From an uncultured Pelagibacteraceae bacterium (lineage in GTDB: Bacteria; Pseudomonadota; Alphaproteobacteria; Pelagibacterales; Pelagibacteraceae): a DNA stretch of 64,000 bases. Under the pieces are notes generated by a model. That model did no database searches. It was not told the origin of the DNA and saw only the letters and a program-made list of their open reading frames with translations. Where the stretch lies: positions 1 through 64,000 of the forward strand of contig CABXRS010000004.1 in the NCBI GenBank assembly GCA_902514665.1, read 5' to 3'. Position 1 is the stretch's first letter; each line of letters starts with the position of its first letter. Made by a program: the position numbers and the translations under genes. Positions 17,174-25,764 of this stretch are shown here, in pieces.

Positions 17174-18136
17174 TCAATTCATTAAGATTTGTTTCCATAT
17201 AGCAACCTCATCAAATAAAACCCATTCTCTTATAACTTTTCCATCACTTATTTCAGCGTGATTAATACCCATTATAAAAATATTTTTATTTGTTGCTTTT
17301 CCAAAGTCTGAGGTTTTATTCGAGTGATTTGCATCCAAAAACCATCTTATGGAAGCCTTAGCATTTTTACTCGGCTCCTCTAAATATCCAATATGTTCAG
17401 TTGAAAATTTACAATTACTGAAAGCTTCCTTCAGAGATTGCCAAAAATTCTCTACATCTTCTCTTCCATGGCCAATTTTATTTCCTGGCCAATAAATACT
17501 CGTGGCTCTTGCATAATCAGAAAAATCATAATCACTGTTAAAAATTTTATTTAGTATATTCGAATATTTTACTCCAACAGAATCAATGGGTGCAGGATTT
17601 GGTCTATATTCTGATTTCATGTCAGATTTTAAATTAAATATTTTTTTAGATTTTTCTATACCACCTTCGTTTTCAATTATTTTTTGAGCAAATTCTTTAG
17701 GAGTATAACCTATCTGTCTTACCATAGCTCCTTGATCTCTTACAATCCATTCGTCATAAACCTGATTATTTTTACATGCACAATCAGCAATAACTCTATA
17801 ATAAATATTTTTACCTGATGGTTTACCATATGAACCATCTCCAAGGTGAGTACCTTTGCTTAAAATTCTATGGGACGAATGGTAACCTCCTTCTGTATCT
17901 TTGTTCCAGATAACATCTTCACCTAATAATTGTCTATTTGGAAATTCTCTTAAAGTTGCGAATGTTGCATTTATAACTGGCTTATTTCCATAGGTTACTC
18001 CAAAGGGAGACCTCACTGGAATATTTTCAGTATAAAAATTTGCAATGGAATGAACGTCTTTACCTTCCCAAATTTGTTTTGTAATTTTTAGGATATAATC
18101 AGGAAAACTTTTATATTTTTTATCAAAACCTTTCAT
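17174..18136 (-). CDS. Tandem NTF2/SnoaL-like domain protein
   Basis: I take the ATG at 18136, which overlaps the cupin stop as TAATG, giving 320 residues. There are two NTF2-like domains (about residues 10-150 and 180-318). Each has the helix-sheet pattern of SnoaL/ester-cyclase proteins: IWEGKDVHSIANFYTENIPV in the first, FSDYARATSIYWPG in the second, and conserved strand ends DEWIVRDQGAMVRQ and REWVLFDEVAIWKQ. Activity unknown. It shares its domain plan with the divergent gene at 19130. Confidence 0.8.
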   Translation of the reverse strand: MKGFDKKYKSFPDYILKITKQIWEGKDVHSIANFYTENIPVRSPFGVTYGNKPVINATFATLREFPNRQLLGEDVIWNKDTEGGYHSSHRILSKGTHLGDGSYGKPSGKNIYYRVIADCACKNNQVYDEWIVRDQGAMVRQIGYTPKEFAQKIIENEGGIEKSKKIFNLKSDMKSEYRPNPAPIDSVGVKYSNILNKIFNSDYDFSDYARATSIYWPGNKIGHGREDVENFWQSLKEAFSNCKFSTEHIGYLEEPSKNAKASIRWFLDANHSNKTSDFGKATNKNIFIMGINHAEISDGKVIREWVLFDEVAIWKQILMN

Positions 18137-19080
18137 TAGATTTGAGTGACGCAATTTAATAAACATTCATGTTCACTATCTATACTAAGATTTACATTTG
18201 AATTTATTGGAACAGAAATTGTATCTTTAGGATTAAGATTTACTTCAAAATCATCAATTTTTATCAGCCATGAACCAGTTTGTGAAAACATCACTGTTGG
18301 CTTTAAGAATTTTAAATTATTTATTTTACCCTTTTTTGACTTTAAAATTGATAAACTAAATCCAGTATTATGATTAATAATAGGAGAGAAATTTTTATTT
18401 TGGAAATGGTTACCAAGTATCTGGGTTATTTTAAAATTTTCATTTAATTTGATTTCATGATTAATTCTGGTAGGAAATTCATAAATAAATTTCTCAATCT
18501 CACTTAAATTATAATTATCAAATTTTTTAATTTCTTCTGAAGATATTGGATTAAGAAGTGTTTTATCTTTAGGAATATTATTTTTAGACAAATCAATCAA
18601 AGTATTATCGTTTAAAAGTGCCATACCTGTTTCTTTTGCTTTCTCTAAAACACTTGGTAGCCAAGTAATTATACCAGGATCATCTCCACCAAGCACTACA
18701 AACATGGTTCCCTCTTGATCACCTGCGTTTTCAAATCCTCTAAACATATTTGTAGGCATTGAAATAATATCACCAGCACTTAGAATTTTTTCATCCTTAC
18801 CCTGAGTGCCCCAATAAAATCTCCATTTACCAGAAAAAACAATAAACACTTCAGCAGTTGTGTGACTGTGTAAGCCAGAGCCATTTCTTGGCATTGCGGA
18901 GACAGCACCTAAATTAAAACTATGTGGTGAAGAAATTTTTATTGATTGACTTATATCTTCTGCTACTCCTGGCCCCACTATTGAATAGTTTTTTCTATTT
19001 TTATGTCCCTCAAGCTTACCCTCTACAAATGGGAGTTTACTTGGGACAAGATCTGAAAATTTTGCTAATTTTAAATTCAT
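18136..19080 (-). CDS. Bicupin protein
   Basis: This is a 314-residue protein with two cupin barrels. The first carries the metal-binding pattern GLHSHTTAEVFIVFSGKWRF (about residues 63-82), with two histidines and a glutamate, followed by GDIISMPTNMFRGFEN. The second (from about residue 210) lacks the histidines, so probably only one site is active. It could be an isomerase, dioxygenase or sensor. It opens the minus-strand operon, 49 bases from the divergent gene at 19130. Confidence 0.82.
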   Translation of the reverse strand: MNLKLAKFSDLVPSKLPFVEGKLEGHKNRKNYSIVGPGVAEDISQSIKISSPHSFNLGAVSAMPRNGSGLHSHTTAEVFIVFSGKWRFYWGTQGKDEKILSAGDIISMPTNMFRGFENAGDQEGTMFVVLGGDDPGIITWLPSVLEKAKETGMALLNDNTLIDLSKNNIPKDKTLLNPISSEEIKKFDNYNLSEIEKFIYEFPTRINHEIKLNENFKITQILGNHFQNKNFSPIINHNTGFSLSILKSKKGKINNLKFLKPTVMFSQTGSWLIKIDDFEVNLNPKDTISVPINSNVNLSIDSEHECLLNCVTQI

Positions 19081-19129
19081 ATATTTATTTATTTATAAAT
19101 GTGATAAAGAAATATTCCAATAAAAATAT

Positions 19130-20224
19130 ATGCTTATAGAACAATTTGATACAGGGTTAAAATCTAAGAAAGATATAAAGGATATTAATCTTTCTCCAAA
19201 AGAAAATTACAAAAATAAGCTCTTTGTGAGAAATGAACTAAAAAAAATTTTTTACAATAAAAATAAAAATTTAGAAAAAAATTTACAAATACTCTTTGAT
19301 AAAGATTTAAAAGTAAATTGTTTTCACCCAATTAATGAATTTGATAGTATAGAAAATTTAAAAAGCAAATTTTTTGAACCTTTGTTTAAAGCATTTCCAG
19401 ATATAGAAAAAAGAGAATTAATAGTTGTTGGTGGTGCTTTTAGGGACAAGATTCAAGTGGGGTCAATTTCAATACTATCTGGAATATTCAAAAATCCTTG
19501 GCTCGGAGTTAATCCAAATTTTAAAATGATAAACTTAAGATGCTGTGAAATTCATGAAATTAAAAATGGAAAAATAATTGAAAGCCATATTCTTATAGAT
19601 ACCCTAGATTTTATTAGACAATTGGGCATTTGGCCCATTAATAAATCTAGAGGGTCTGAAGGTTCGTGGCTAGGTCCATACAATACAGACGGGTTAGATT
19701 TTTATGAGGAAGATTTAAATGTTTCAAAAAATAATTTGAGACAAGCAATGGAAATGAATAGAAGTTTAAATTATAAGCCAGAATTAGAAAATTTAACTGA
19801 TCAAGAATTAAAACAGAGACTTTTAAGTCATCCACAAAAAGAATTTTGGCATAAAGATATGATTTGGTATGGGCCGTGTGGGATTGGGACATCTAGAAGT
19901 CTAGAGGGATTTATAGACATGCATCAATTACCATTTAGAAAGTCGTTTAGTCAGAGGGATTACTTCAAATTAGGCCATTATTGTGAAATAGGAGATGGAA
20001 AATTTTCTCTTTGCGCTGGATGGCACAGCTTAGATGCAAATTATGGAAAAAATGATTGGCTAGGTTATTCTGCTGAAAACCAAAATGTTACAATGAGAGT
20101 CATGGATTTCTACCATCATGATGAAGGAAAAATTAGAGAGAATTGGGTGCCTATAGACATAGCACATATATTAAAACAAATTGGTGTTGATATATTTCAA
20201 CTAGTTAAAAATAATAATGTCTAA
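19130..20224 (+). CDS. Tandem NTF2/SnoaL-like domain protein
   Basis: This is a 364-residue protein with two NTF2/SnoaL-like domains (about residues 30-170 and 220-350). The second contains MIWYGPCGIGTSRSLEGF and the strand end IRENWVPIDIAHILKQIG, similar in plan to the protein at 17174-18136. Paired genes of this type facing each other suggest two steps on one substrate or a heteromeric enzyme; neither can be shown here. It overlaps the ABC ATPase start by eight bases. Confidence 0.8.
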   Translation: MLIEQFDTGLKSKKDIKDINLSPKENYKNKLFVRNELKKIFYNKNKNLEKNLQILFDKDLKVNCFHPINEFDSIENLKSKFFEPLFKAFPDIEKRELIVVGGAFRDKIQVGSISILSGIFKNPWLGVNPNFKMINLRCCEIHEIKNGKIIESHILIDTLDFIRQLGIWPINKSRGSEGSWLGPYNTDGLDFYEEDLNVSKNNLRQAMEMNRSLNYKPELENLTDQELKQRLLSHPQKEFWHKDMIWYGPCGIGTSRSLEGFIDMHQLPFRKSFSQRDYFKLGHYCEIGDGKFSLCAGWHSLDANYGKNDWLGYSAENQNVTMRVMDFYHHDEGKIRENWVPIDIAHILKQIGVDIFQLVKNNNV

Positions 20225-21272
20225 TATTAAATTTACCAATATTCATAAATCCTTTGGATCAAATAAAATTATTAATAATTTTAATCTAGAGGGTAAAGAG
20301 GATGAATTTTTAGTTTTGGTTGGTCCGTCAGGTTGTGGAAAGTCTACTTTGTTAAGAATGATTGCAGGATTGGAGCAGATAGATGAAGGTGAAATATATA
20401 TTAATGACCAATTAGTTAATGAATTACACCCCTCAAAAAGAGAAACAGCAATGGTTTTTCAATCATATGCTTTGTATCCACATATGAATGTATTCGAAAA
20501 TATGTCTTTTGGTCTTAAAATAGAAAAGCGACCAAAGGAAGAAATTGAAAAAAAAGTAATGCAGGCTGCAAAAATTTTAAAAATTGAGGAGCTGCTCGAG
20601 AGAAGACCAAAACAACTTTCTGGTGGCCAAAGACAAAGGGTTGCAATTGGAAGAGCCATAACAAGAAATCCTAAGATTTTTTTATTTGATGAACCATTAT
20701 CCAACCTTGACGCTGCACTTAGAGCTGAAATGAGGGTTGAAATCTCCAAACTACATAATCAAATTAAAACTAATATGATTTATGTAACGCATGATCAGGT
20801 AGAAGCAATGACACTAGCTGATAGAATAGTTATATTAAATCATGGCAATATTGAACAGGTAGGCACACCTGATGAAATTTACAGTGATCCTGCTAATATT
20901 TTTGTAGCTCAATTTATTGGAACTCCAAAAATGAATATACTTAAAATAACTAGTGAATATATAATCTCAAATAATGAAATTAATTTTTTAGGTAATAAAG
21001 TTAAACTAGACAAATTAAATTTTTCTAAAAAAGACTATTACCTAGGCATAAGACCTGAACATTTTAATGTATCAGAAAATAATGAATATAGTTTCAATCC
21101 AAAAGTAGATTTAATTGAAAATTTAGGTAATGAAAAAATTGCTTATATTAAAATAGATCAATATGAAATAAGTGCTAAAATATCTAGCAAACACAATATA
21201 GAGAATTCAATCGGCTTTAATTCTAAAGATATTTTTGTTTTTGATGAAACTGGAAATAGAATTAAATCTTAA
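20217..21272 (+). CDS. Sugar-type ABC transporter ATPase (MalK/UgpC-like)
   Basis: This is a 351-residue ATPase with Walker A GPSGCGKST, Q-loop VFQSYALYPHM, signature LSGGQRQRVAIGRA, Walker B IFLFDEP and switch histidine in VTHDQVEAMTLADR, followed by a C-terminal TOBE/OB regulatory domain from about residue 235. It is the expected partner of the permeases at 12779-14691, although it is transcribed in the opposite direction together with a SnoaL-like gene. The stop overlaps the convergent dehydrogenase stop by four bases. Confidence 0.93.
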   Translation: MSNIKFTNIHKSFGSNKIINNFNLEGKEDEFLVLVGPSGCGKSTLLRMIAGLEQIDEGEIYINDQLVNELHPSKRETAMVFQSYALYPHMNVFENMSFGLKIEKRPKEEIEKKVMQAAKILKIEELLERRPKQLSGGQRQRVAIGRAITRNPKIFLFDEPLSNLDAALRAEMRVEISKLHNQIKTNMIYVTHDQVEAMTLADRIVILNHGNIEQVGTPDEIYSDPANIFVAQFIGTPKMNILKITSEYIISNNEINFLGNKVKLDKLNFSKKDYYLGIRPEHFNVSENNEYSFNPKVDLIENLGNEKIAYIKIDQYEISAKISSKHNIENSIGFNSKDIFVFDETGNRIKS

Positions 21273-22555
21273 TTTTGAAAGCCATATTTTCTTAATCTAG
21301 CATCACCAGTTCTTGCATGAGCCTCCATACCTTCGTATCTTGATATTCTTGCACAAGCTGCTCCTACAGTTTTTGTAGACTCCTTCGACATTCTTTGAAA
21401 ACTCAGAGTTTTTATAAATTTACCAACAAATAATCCTCCCGTATATCTACCTGCACCCTTAGTTGGTAGAATATGGTTGGTTCCTGAACATTTATCACCA
21501 TAAGCAACTGTTGTTTCTTCACCAATAAATAGCGATCCATAATTTTTTAATCTTTTGTGGTACCACTCCAGGTTTTGAGTTTGTACTTCCAAGTGTTCAG
21601 GTGCATACTCGTCACTGATGGTAGCAATTTCCTCATCAGTGTCACATAAAATAACTTCCCCATAATCTCTCCATGCAGCACCAGCGTTTTCTCTCGGTAA
21701 ATCTGGAAGTTCTGCAATTAATTCTGGAACTCGTTTAATAACATAATCTGCAATTCTTTTACTTTTTGTATAAAGCCATGCTGGTGAGTTATATCCGTGT
21801 TCAGCTTGACCAACTAAGTCAACTGCAACAAGTTCTTCGTCAGCTTTATCATCAGCTATTACTGCAATCTCAGTTGGTCCTGCAAATAAATCAATTCCAA
21901 CCTTTCCAAATAAAATTCTTTTTGCTTCTGCTACAAATTGATTTCCTGGTCCAACTAACATGTCCGCAGGTTCATTACCAAATAAGCCGTTTGTCATTGC
22001 TGCAATAGCTTGTACACCACCAAGGTTTAATATTGAGTCTGCACCACAAAGATCAGCAGTGTAAACAATAGAGGGGTGAACTCCTACACCTGGTTTTGGT
22101 GAGCTAGCAACAATTATGTTTTTTACTCCAGCTACTTTAGCTGTTGTAACACTCATTACGGCTGACGCGATATGAGCATATCTACCTGCTGGCACATAGC
22201 AACCCGCGGTGTTAACTGGTATTAATTTTTGGCCAGCAAATAAACCATCTGATAATTCTACCTCAAAATCTTGACCATAATTCTTTAATTGTGCCTCAGC
22301 AAATTTTCTAACTCTTTCATGAGAAAACTGAATATCATCTTTTGTTTTTTGATCTAAATTTTTTTTAATCTCCTCAATTTTTTCTTTTGAAACAACTACA
22401 TCTCCCTCATATTTATCAAATTTTTTTGAAAGTGCTTTACAACCTTCTTCTTTAGTTTTTTCTATATCTTTGAGAATATTTTCAACAATTTCCCTGGTCT
22501 TAGTATCATCTGTTGAAGATGTTTTTGGAGATTTTTTTAAATACGTTATTGCCAT
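21269..22555 (-). CDS. HisD-family dehydrogenase, probably sulfopropanediol 3-dehydrogenase (HpsN-like)
   Basis: This is a 428-residue zinc- and NAD-dependent dehydrogenase of the histidinol-dehydrogenase family. The zinc and catalytic residues are visible in GQAEHG and EYAPEHLEVQ. Where true HisD has the PTGGTARFSSPLGV type of segment, this protein reads LPTKGAGRYTGGLFVGKFIK, which resembles HpsN, the enzyme oxidising 2,3-dihydroxypropane-1-sulfonate to sulfolactate. The neighbourhood (ABC transporter, acyltransferase) is catabolic and contains no other his genes. Assignment as HpsN is moderate; a polyol or amino-alcohol dehydrogenase remains possible. Confidence 0.7.
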   Translation of the reverse strand: MAITYLKKSPKTSSTDDTKTREIVENILKDIEKTKEEGCKALSKKFDKYEGDVVVSKEKIEEIKKNLDQKTKDDIQFSHERVRKFAEAQLKNYGQDFEVELSDGLFAGQKLIPVNTAGCYVPAGRYAHIASAVMSVTTAKVAGVKNIIVASSPKPGVGVHPSIVYTADLCGADSILNLGGVQAIAAMTNGLFGNEPADMLVGPGNQFVAEAKRILFGKVGIDLFAGPTEIAVIADDKADEELVAVDLVGQAEHGYNSPAWLYTKSKRIADYVIKRVPELIAELPDLPRENAGAAWRDYGEVILCDTDEEIATISDEYAPEHLEVQTQNLEWYHKRLKNYGSLFIGEETTVAYGDKCSGTNHILPTKGAGRYTGGLFVGKFIKTLSFQRMSKESTKTVGAACARISRYEGMEAHARTGDARLRKYGFQN

Positions 22556-22615
22556 TATATTTATCTAAATAAATTACTTACTTAAATGAATTTAATAAAA
22601 ATATCAATGAAACAA

Positions 22616-23527
22616 TTAGTCAAGAGCAACCACTGCAGCAGCAATAGAAGCTAATCTTGCTGGAGCTTCATCAGATCTACTTGTAATTACAACTGGAACT
22701 TTGCCACCAATTACAACACCAGCTGCACAAGCACCCATAAAATAGATCATCATTTTTACTAAAGCGTTTCCTGCTTCAACACTAGGAACTAACAGAACAT
22801 CTGCTTCTCCTGCTACTGAATTTTTTATACCTTTAATGTTTGCCGATTTTTTGGAGATACTATTATCAAAAGCTAATGGTCCAAACACATCAGCATTTAA
22901 ATTTTCTTTTTCTACTAATTTTGTGAGTTCTGCTGCCTCTAATGAGGTAGGCACACTTTCAATTACTTCTTCTGTTGCTGATAATATAGATACTTTTGGT
23001 CGAGAGATACCAATTCTGTGCGAGAAGTCTACGACGTTCTTAAGAATGTGCATTTTTGTTTTGATATTAGGCAATACATTTAAAGCACCATCAGTAATAA
23101 TTAGTGGAGCATCTTCTTTCGCAATAGTCATGTGCCATATATGACTTAATCGAGTTTTACCCATTAAATTATATTCACGCTTTAGTACTTCTTTCATTAA
23201 AATGTCAGTATGAATATGACCTTTAACAATAATCTTTACTTTATCTTTACTTGCTAGTTTAGCTGCTATAGAGGCTGTATTGTTTTCTACAGGTTCATCA
23301 ATAATTTCATATTGAGAAATATCCCATTTTAAATCTTCAGCACATTTTTGAATTTCTTTTTGGTCTCCAATAAAAATTGGCTCTATTAAATTTTCTTTAA
23401 CCGCATCCTGAGCAGAAAGCATTGGCAAGGGCATTCCTGCATTTACAACTGCTGCTTTAACACCTTTTTTTTTATGCGCTACATCAAGCAGATTATTAGG
23501 ACAAATAATTTCTTTATTTGAGAGCAT
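22616..23527 (-). CDS. Phosphate acetyl/butyryltransferase family enzyme
   Basis: This is a 303-residue protein of the Pta/Ptb family, lacking the extra N-terminal domain of long Pta. The features IIVKGHIHTDILMKEVL and IITDGALNVLP, and the C-terminal GNALVKMMIYFMGACAAGVVIGGKVPVV, are characteristic. It interconverts acyl phosphate and acyl-CoA. In sulfonate catabolism such enzymes take acetyl phosphate from sulfoacetaldehyde acetyltransferase, but no xsc gene lies in this window. It precedes the HisD-family gene by 60 bases on the same strand. Confidence 0.85.
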   Translation of the reverse strand: MLSNKEIICPNNLLDVAHKKKGVKAAVVNAGMPLPMLSAQDAVKENLIEPIFIGDQKEIQKCAEDLKWDISQYEIIDEPVENNTASIAAKLASKDKVKIIVKGHIHTDILMKEVLKREYNLMGKTRLSHIWHMTIAKEDAPLIITDGALNVLPNIKTKMHILKNVVDFSHRIGISRPKVSILSATEEVIESVPTSLEAAELTKLVEKENLNADVFGPLAFDNSISKKSANIKGIKNSVAGEADVLLVPSVEAGNALVKMMIYFMGACAAGVVIGGKVPVVITSRSDEAPARLASIAAAVVALD

Positions 23528-23613
23528 TTGCTACAAATATGTGAAAATAATCTCCATGTACATAGAAAAATATTTTAATATCTTTAAGTTATAATTTTAT
23601 ATGTTTACTAAGA

Positions 23614-24459
23614 ATGGAAATAGTTACTAAAATTGCACCGATAGTTTTAGCCCTAATCATGCTAGGATTAGGTCTTGGGCTTTCAATTAAAGATTTTACA
23701 AGAATATTAAGAACACCAAGAGATTTTATTGTAGGTTTTTTATCTCAATTAATTTTGTTACCAATTGTAGCTTTAATTATTGCACTAAGTCTTGATCTTC
23801 CTTCTGCTATAGCGGTTGGTCTAATGATAATTGCTGCTGCACCTGGTGGCGTTACTTCAAATGTTTTAACCAAATTCGCTAATGGTGATGTAGCTTTATC
23901 TATTTCTTTAACTGCAGTAACTAGTTTAGTTTGTATAATTAGTATTCCAATAATTGTAATTAATTCTGCAAATATCTTGGGAGTTACTATTGCAAAAGAA
24001 ATTTCAGTAATCGGTATTGCTTTGAAAATGGCATTAGTGGTTACAGTCCCTGTAATTATTGGAATGATTATAAGAGGTTTTGCTGAAAATTTTATTTTAT
24101 CTAAAATCAATTTAATTAATAAATTAACAGGATGGTTGTTTGTAATCGTATTTATTGCAATATGGATTGAAGAAAAAGATAATATTTTTACCTATCTTGC
24201 TCAGGCAGGTTTAGCAGTATTAATTTTAAATGTTGTTATGATGGTATTAGCATACTTTATTGCTAAAAAGTTTGTATCAGGAGCAGCACAACAAAAATGT
24301 ATAGCATTAGAGTGCGGTCTGCAGAATGGAACTTTAGCGGTGTTTGTTGCAACATTAATATTTGATGAGGTAGTCTATATAGTGCCAACAGGAGCCTATG
24401 CACTGCTAATGTATATAACTGGATTTATTTTTATTTATATCTTAAGAAAAAATAATTAA
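23614..24459 (+). CDS. Bile acid:sodium symporter (BASS) family transporter
   Basis: This is a 281-residue inner-membrane protein with 8-10 helices. The segment MIIAAAPGGVTSNVLTKFANGDVALSISLTAV and the later ALECGLQNGTLAVFVA are the two discontinuous-helix regions of the BASS fold that bind sodium and substrate. Bacterial members carry pantoate, pyruvate, organic acids or sulfur compounds. It stands alone on the plus strand, divergent from the acyltransferase gene, and abuts the regulator gene end to end. Confidence 0.85.
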   Translation: MEIVTKIAPIVLALIMLGLGLGLSIKDFTRILRTPRDFIVGFLSQLILLPIVALIIALSLDLPSAIAVGLMIIAAAPGGVTSNVLTKFANGDVALSISLTAVTSLVCIISIPIIVINSANILGVTIAKEISVIGIALKMALVVTVPVIIGMIIRGFAENFILSKINLINKLTGWLFVIVFIAIWIEEKDNIFTYLAQAGLAVLILNVVMMVLAYFIAKKFVSGAAQQKCIALECGLQNGTLAVFVATLIFDEVVYIVPTGAYALLMYITGFIFIYILRKNN

Positions 24460-25464
24460 TTATCTCAAGTAACTAGGAATAAAGTCGTCATCTTGCTCTT
24501 TACTCGAATCTATAATTTTAATTTGATTAAATACTTTAAAAATAAAATTACTTAAGCTTTTAATATTTGCATCTTGTAATTCAGAACTTCGTTTTAAATT
24601 TGTACCTTTAATATTTATAAAAAGAAGTTTTTTTTCATTAATAGTTATATAATTATTTTTAATTAAAAATTTTAATTTTCTAACAACGGTTGGCCTTGGA
24701 ATTCCTGTAATATCAGACAAAGACATTGCATTCATACCTCTCTCATCTGAACCCATAACTTTTTTTTGATATGTTTTTAAATTTAAGTCCTTTACTTTGA
24801 AGCTCTTATTTTCAGATGCATTAAGCATTACTAAAATTCCAATACACATAGTTTCCAAATCTTTTACTTCTTCTCTCCACCTGTTGGTATAAACAAATAT
24901 AAATTTATAAAACTGATACCAGCAAAAAGAGAAGTTTTGTTTAATTGAGGATGATATCTGATCAATGTTAAAGATTTTTTCTCCTAATTTTTCATTTTTT
25001 AATATTTTGTTAAATTCGAATAATAAAGCACTTATATCTTTTATAGTATCTTTTCCGTTTGATATAGAAAGTGCAGATCTATCGATAAATATTTTCTTTC
25101 CATTTTTTTTAATTATATTTTTTTTTTCTAATTCTATAACTTTTCTTCTCACGCTTTCTTTAGGAATTTGAAGATCTTTTGAAATATCGCTAATGTTTAT
25201 TTTGTCGATTTCTAGCGACCTATCTTTGTAAAAAGTGTCATAACTTACAATTAATCCATTTCTCCTGAAAATGATTAAATCTTTGTTAATTAGGTAAAGT
25301 AAAATCAAATATTTATCTATATCGTTTTGAACACCGTAAGCTCTTATTAACCAATTACTTATCATGGCATAATAATAGGGAGCTAATTTGCTAAAATTAT
25401 TACCAATAACTTTAAAAATTTCTTTCTCATCAATTTGAGCCGAAACGCTAGGTACTATTACCAT
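24460..25464 (-). CDS. Transcriptional regulator with two winged-helix domains
   Basis: I choose the ATG at 25464, which has AGGAG seven bases upstream, giving 334 residues; the longer GTG-started frame has no site. Two similar winged-helix segments are visible: ISDISKDLQIPKESVRRKVI (about residues 92-111) and MSLSDITGIPRPTVVRKLKF (about residues 250-270), each followed by a short wing. The rest is helical without a known ligand domain. It resembles tandem-duplicated MarR/Lrp-type proteins. The likely target is the adjacent BASS gene or the divergent small gene. Confidence 0.72.
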   Translation of the reverse strand: MVIVPSVSAQIDEKEIFKVIGNNFSKLAPYYYAMISNWLIRAYGVQNDIDKYLILLYLINKDLIIFRRNGLIVSYDTFYKDRSLEIDKINISDISKDLQIPKESVRRKVIELEKKNIIKKNGKKIFIDRSALSISNGKDTIKDISALLFEFNKILKNEKLGEKIFNIDQISSSIKQNFSFCWYQFYKFIFVYTNRWREEVKDLETMCIGILVMLNASENKSFKVKDLNLKTYQKKVMGSDERGMNAMSLSDITGIPRPTVVRKLKFLIKNNYITINEKKLLFINIKGTNLKRSSELQDANIKSLSNFIFKVFNQIKIIDSSKEQDDDFIPSYLR

Positions 25465-25566
25465 TGTTATCTCCTGACCCACTTTGAACTATTACACATC
25501 GAATAGCAACCCAAATTGGACTCACGCTATATATCAAATTTTAACACCTCGTGATTTAATGGGCTA

Positions 25567-25764
25567 ATGAATAATGAAGGCTTAAATAGAACATCCCACG
25601 TTGTTGATGACCCTACTCAAGAAACTGAGGCTCCTCTTAGAGTGAACGTGGATGTTCTTAAGCAAAGACTAAGTGAACAAAAGAGAAAAGAACGAGTAAA
25701 ACGTACAATTATTTTATCTACAGTTGTTGTATCATTAGGTGCTTTGACTGTATTAACTTATTAA
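25567..25764 (+). CDS. Small single-span membrane protein, related to the gene at 37891
   Basis: This is a 65-residue protein with a polar, acidic N-terminal half, a basic segment (KQRLSEQKRKERVKR) and a C-terminal membrane helix (TIILSTVVVSLGALTVL). The pattern V-[DN]-[VI]-L-x-x-R followed by a KKK/KRK cluster and the helix is shared with the protein at 37891-38091. It overlaps the convergent dehydrogenase gene by 12 bases. Function unknown. Confidence 0.62.
   Translation: MNNEGLNRTSHVVDDPTQETEAPLRVNVDVLKQRLSEQKRKERVKRTIILSTVVVSLGALTVLTY

Noticed and set aside
21269-22555. Annotation as the histidine-pathway hisD
   Set aside because: The C-terminal signature differs from genuine HisD and matches the HpsN-type branch, and there are no linked histidine genes; kept only as a HisD-family dehydrogenase.
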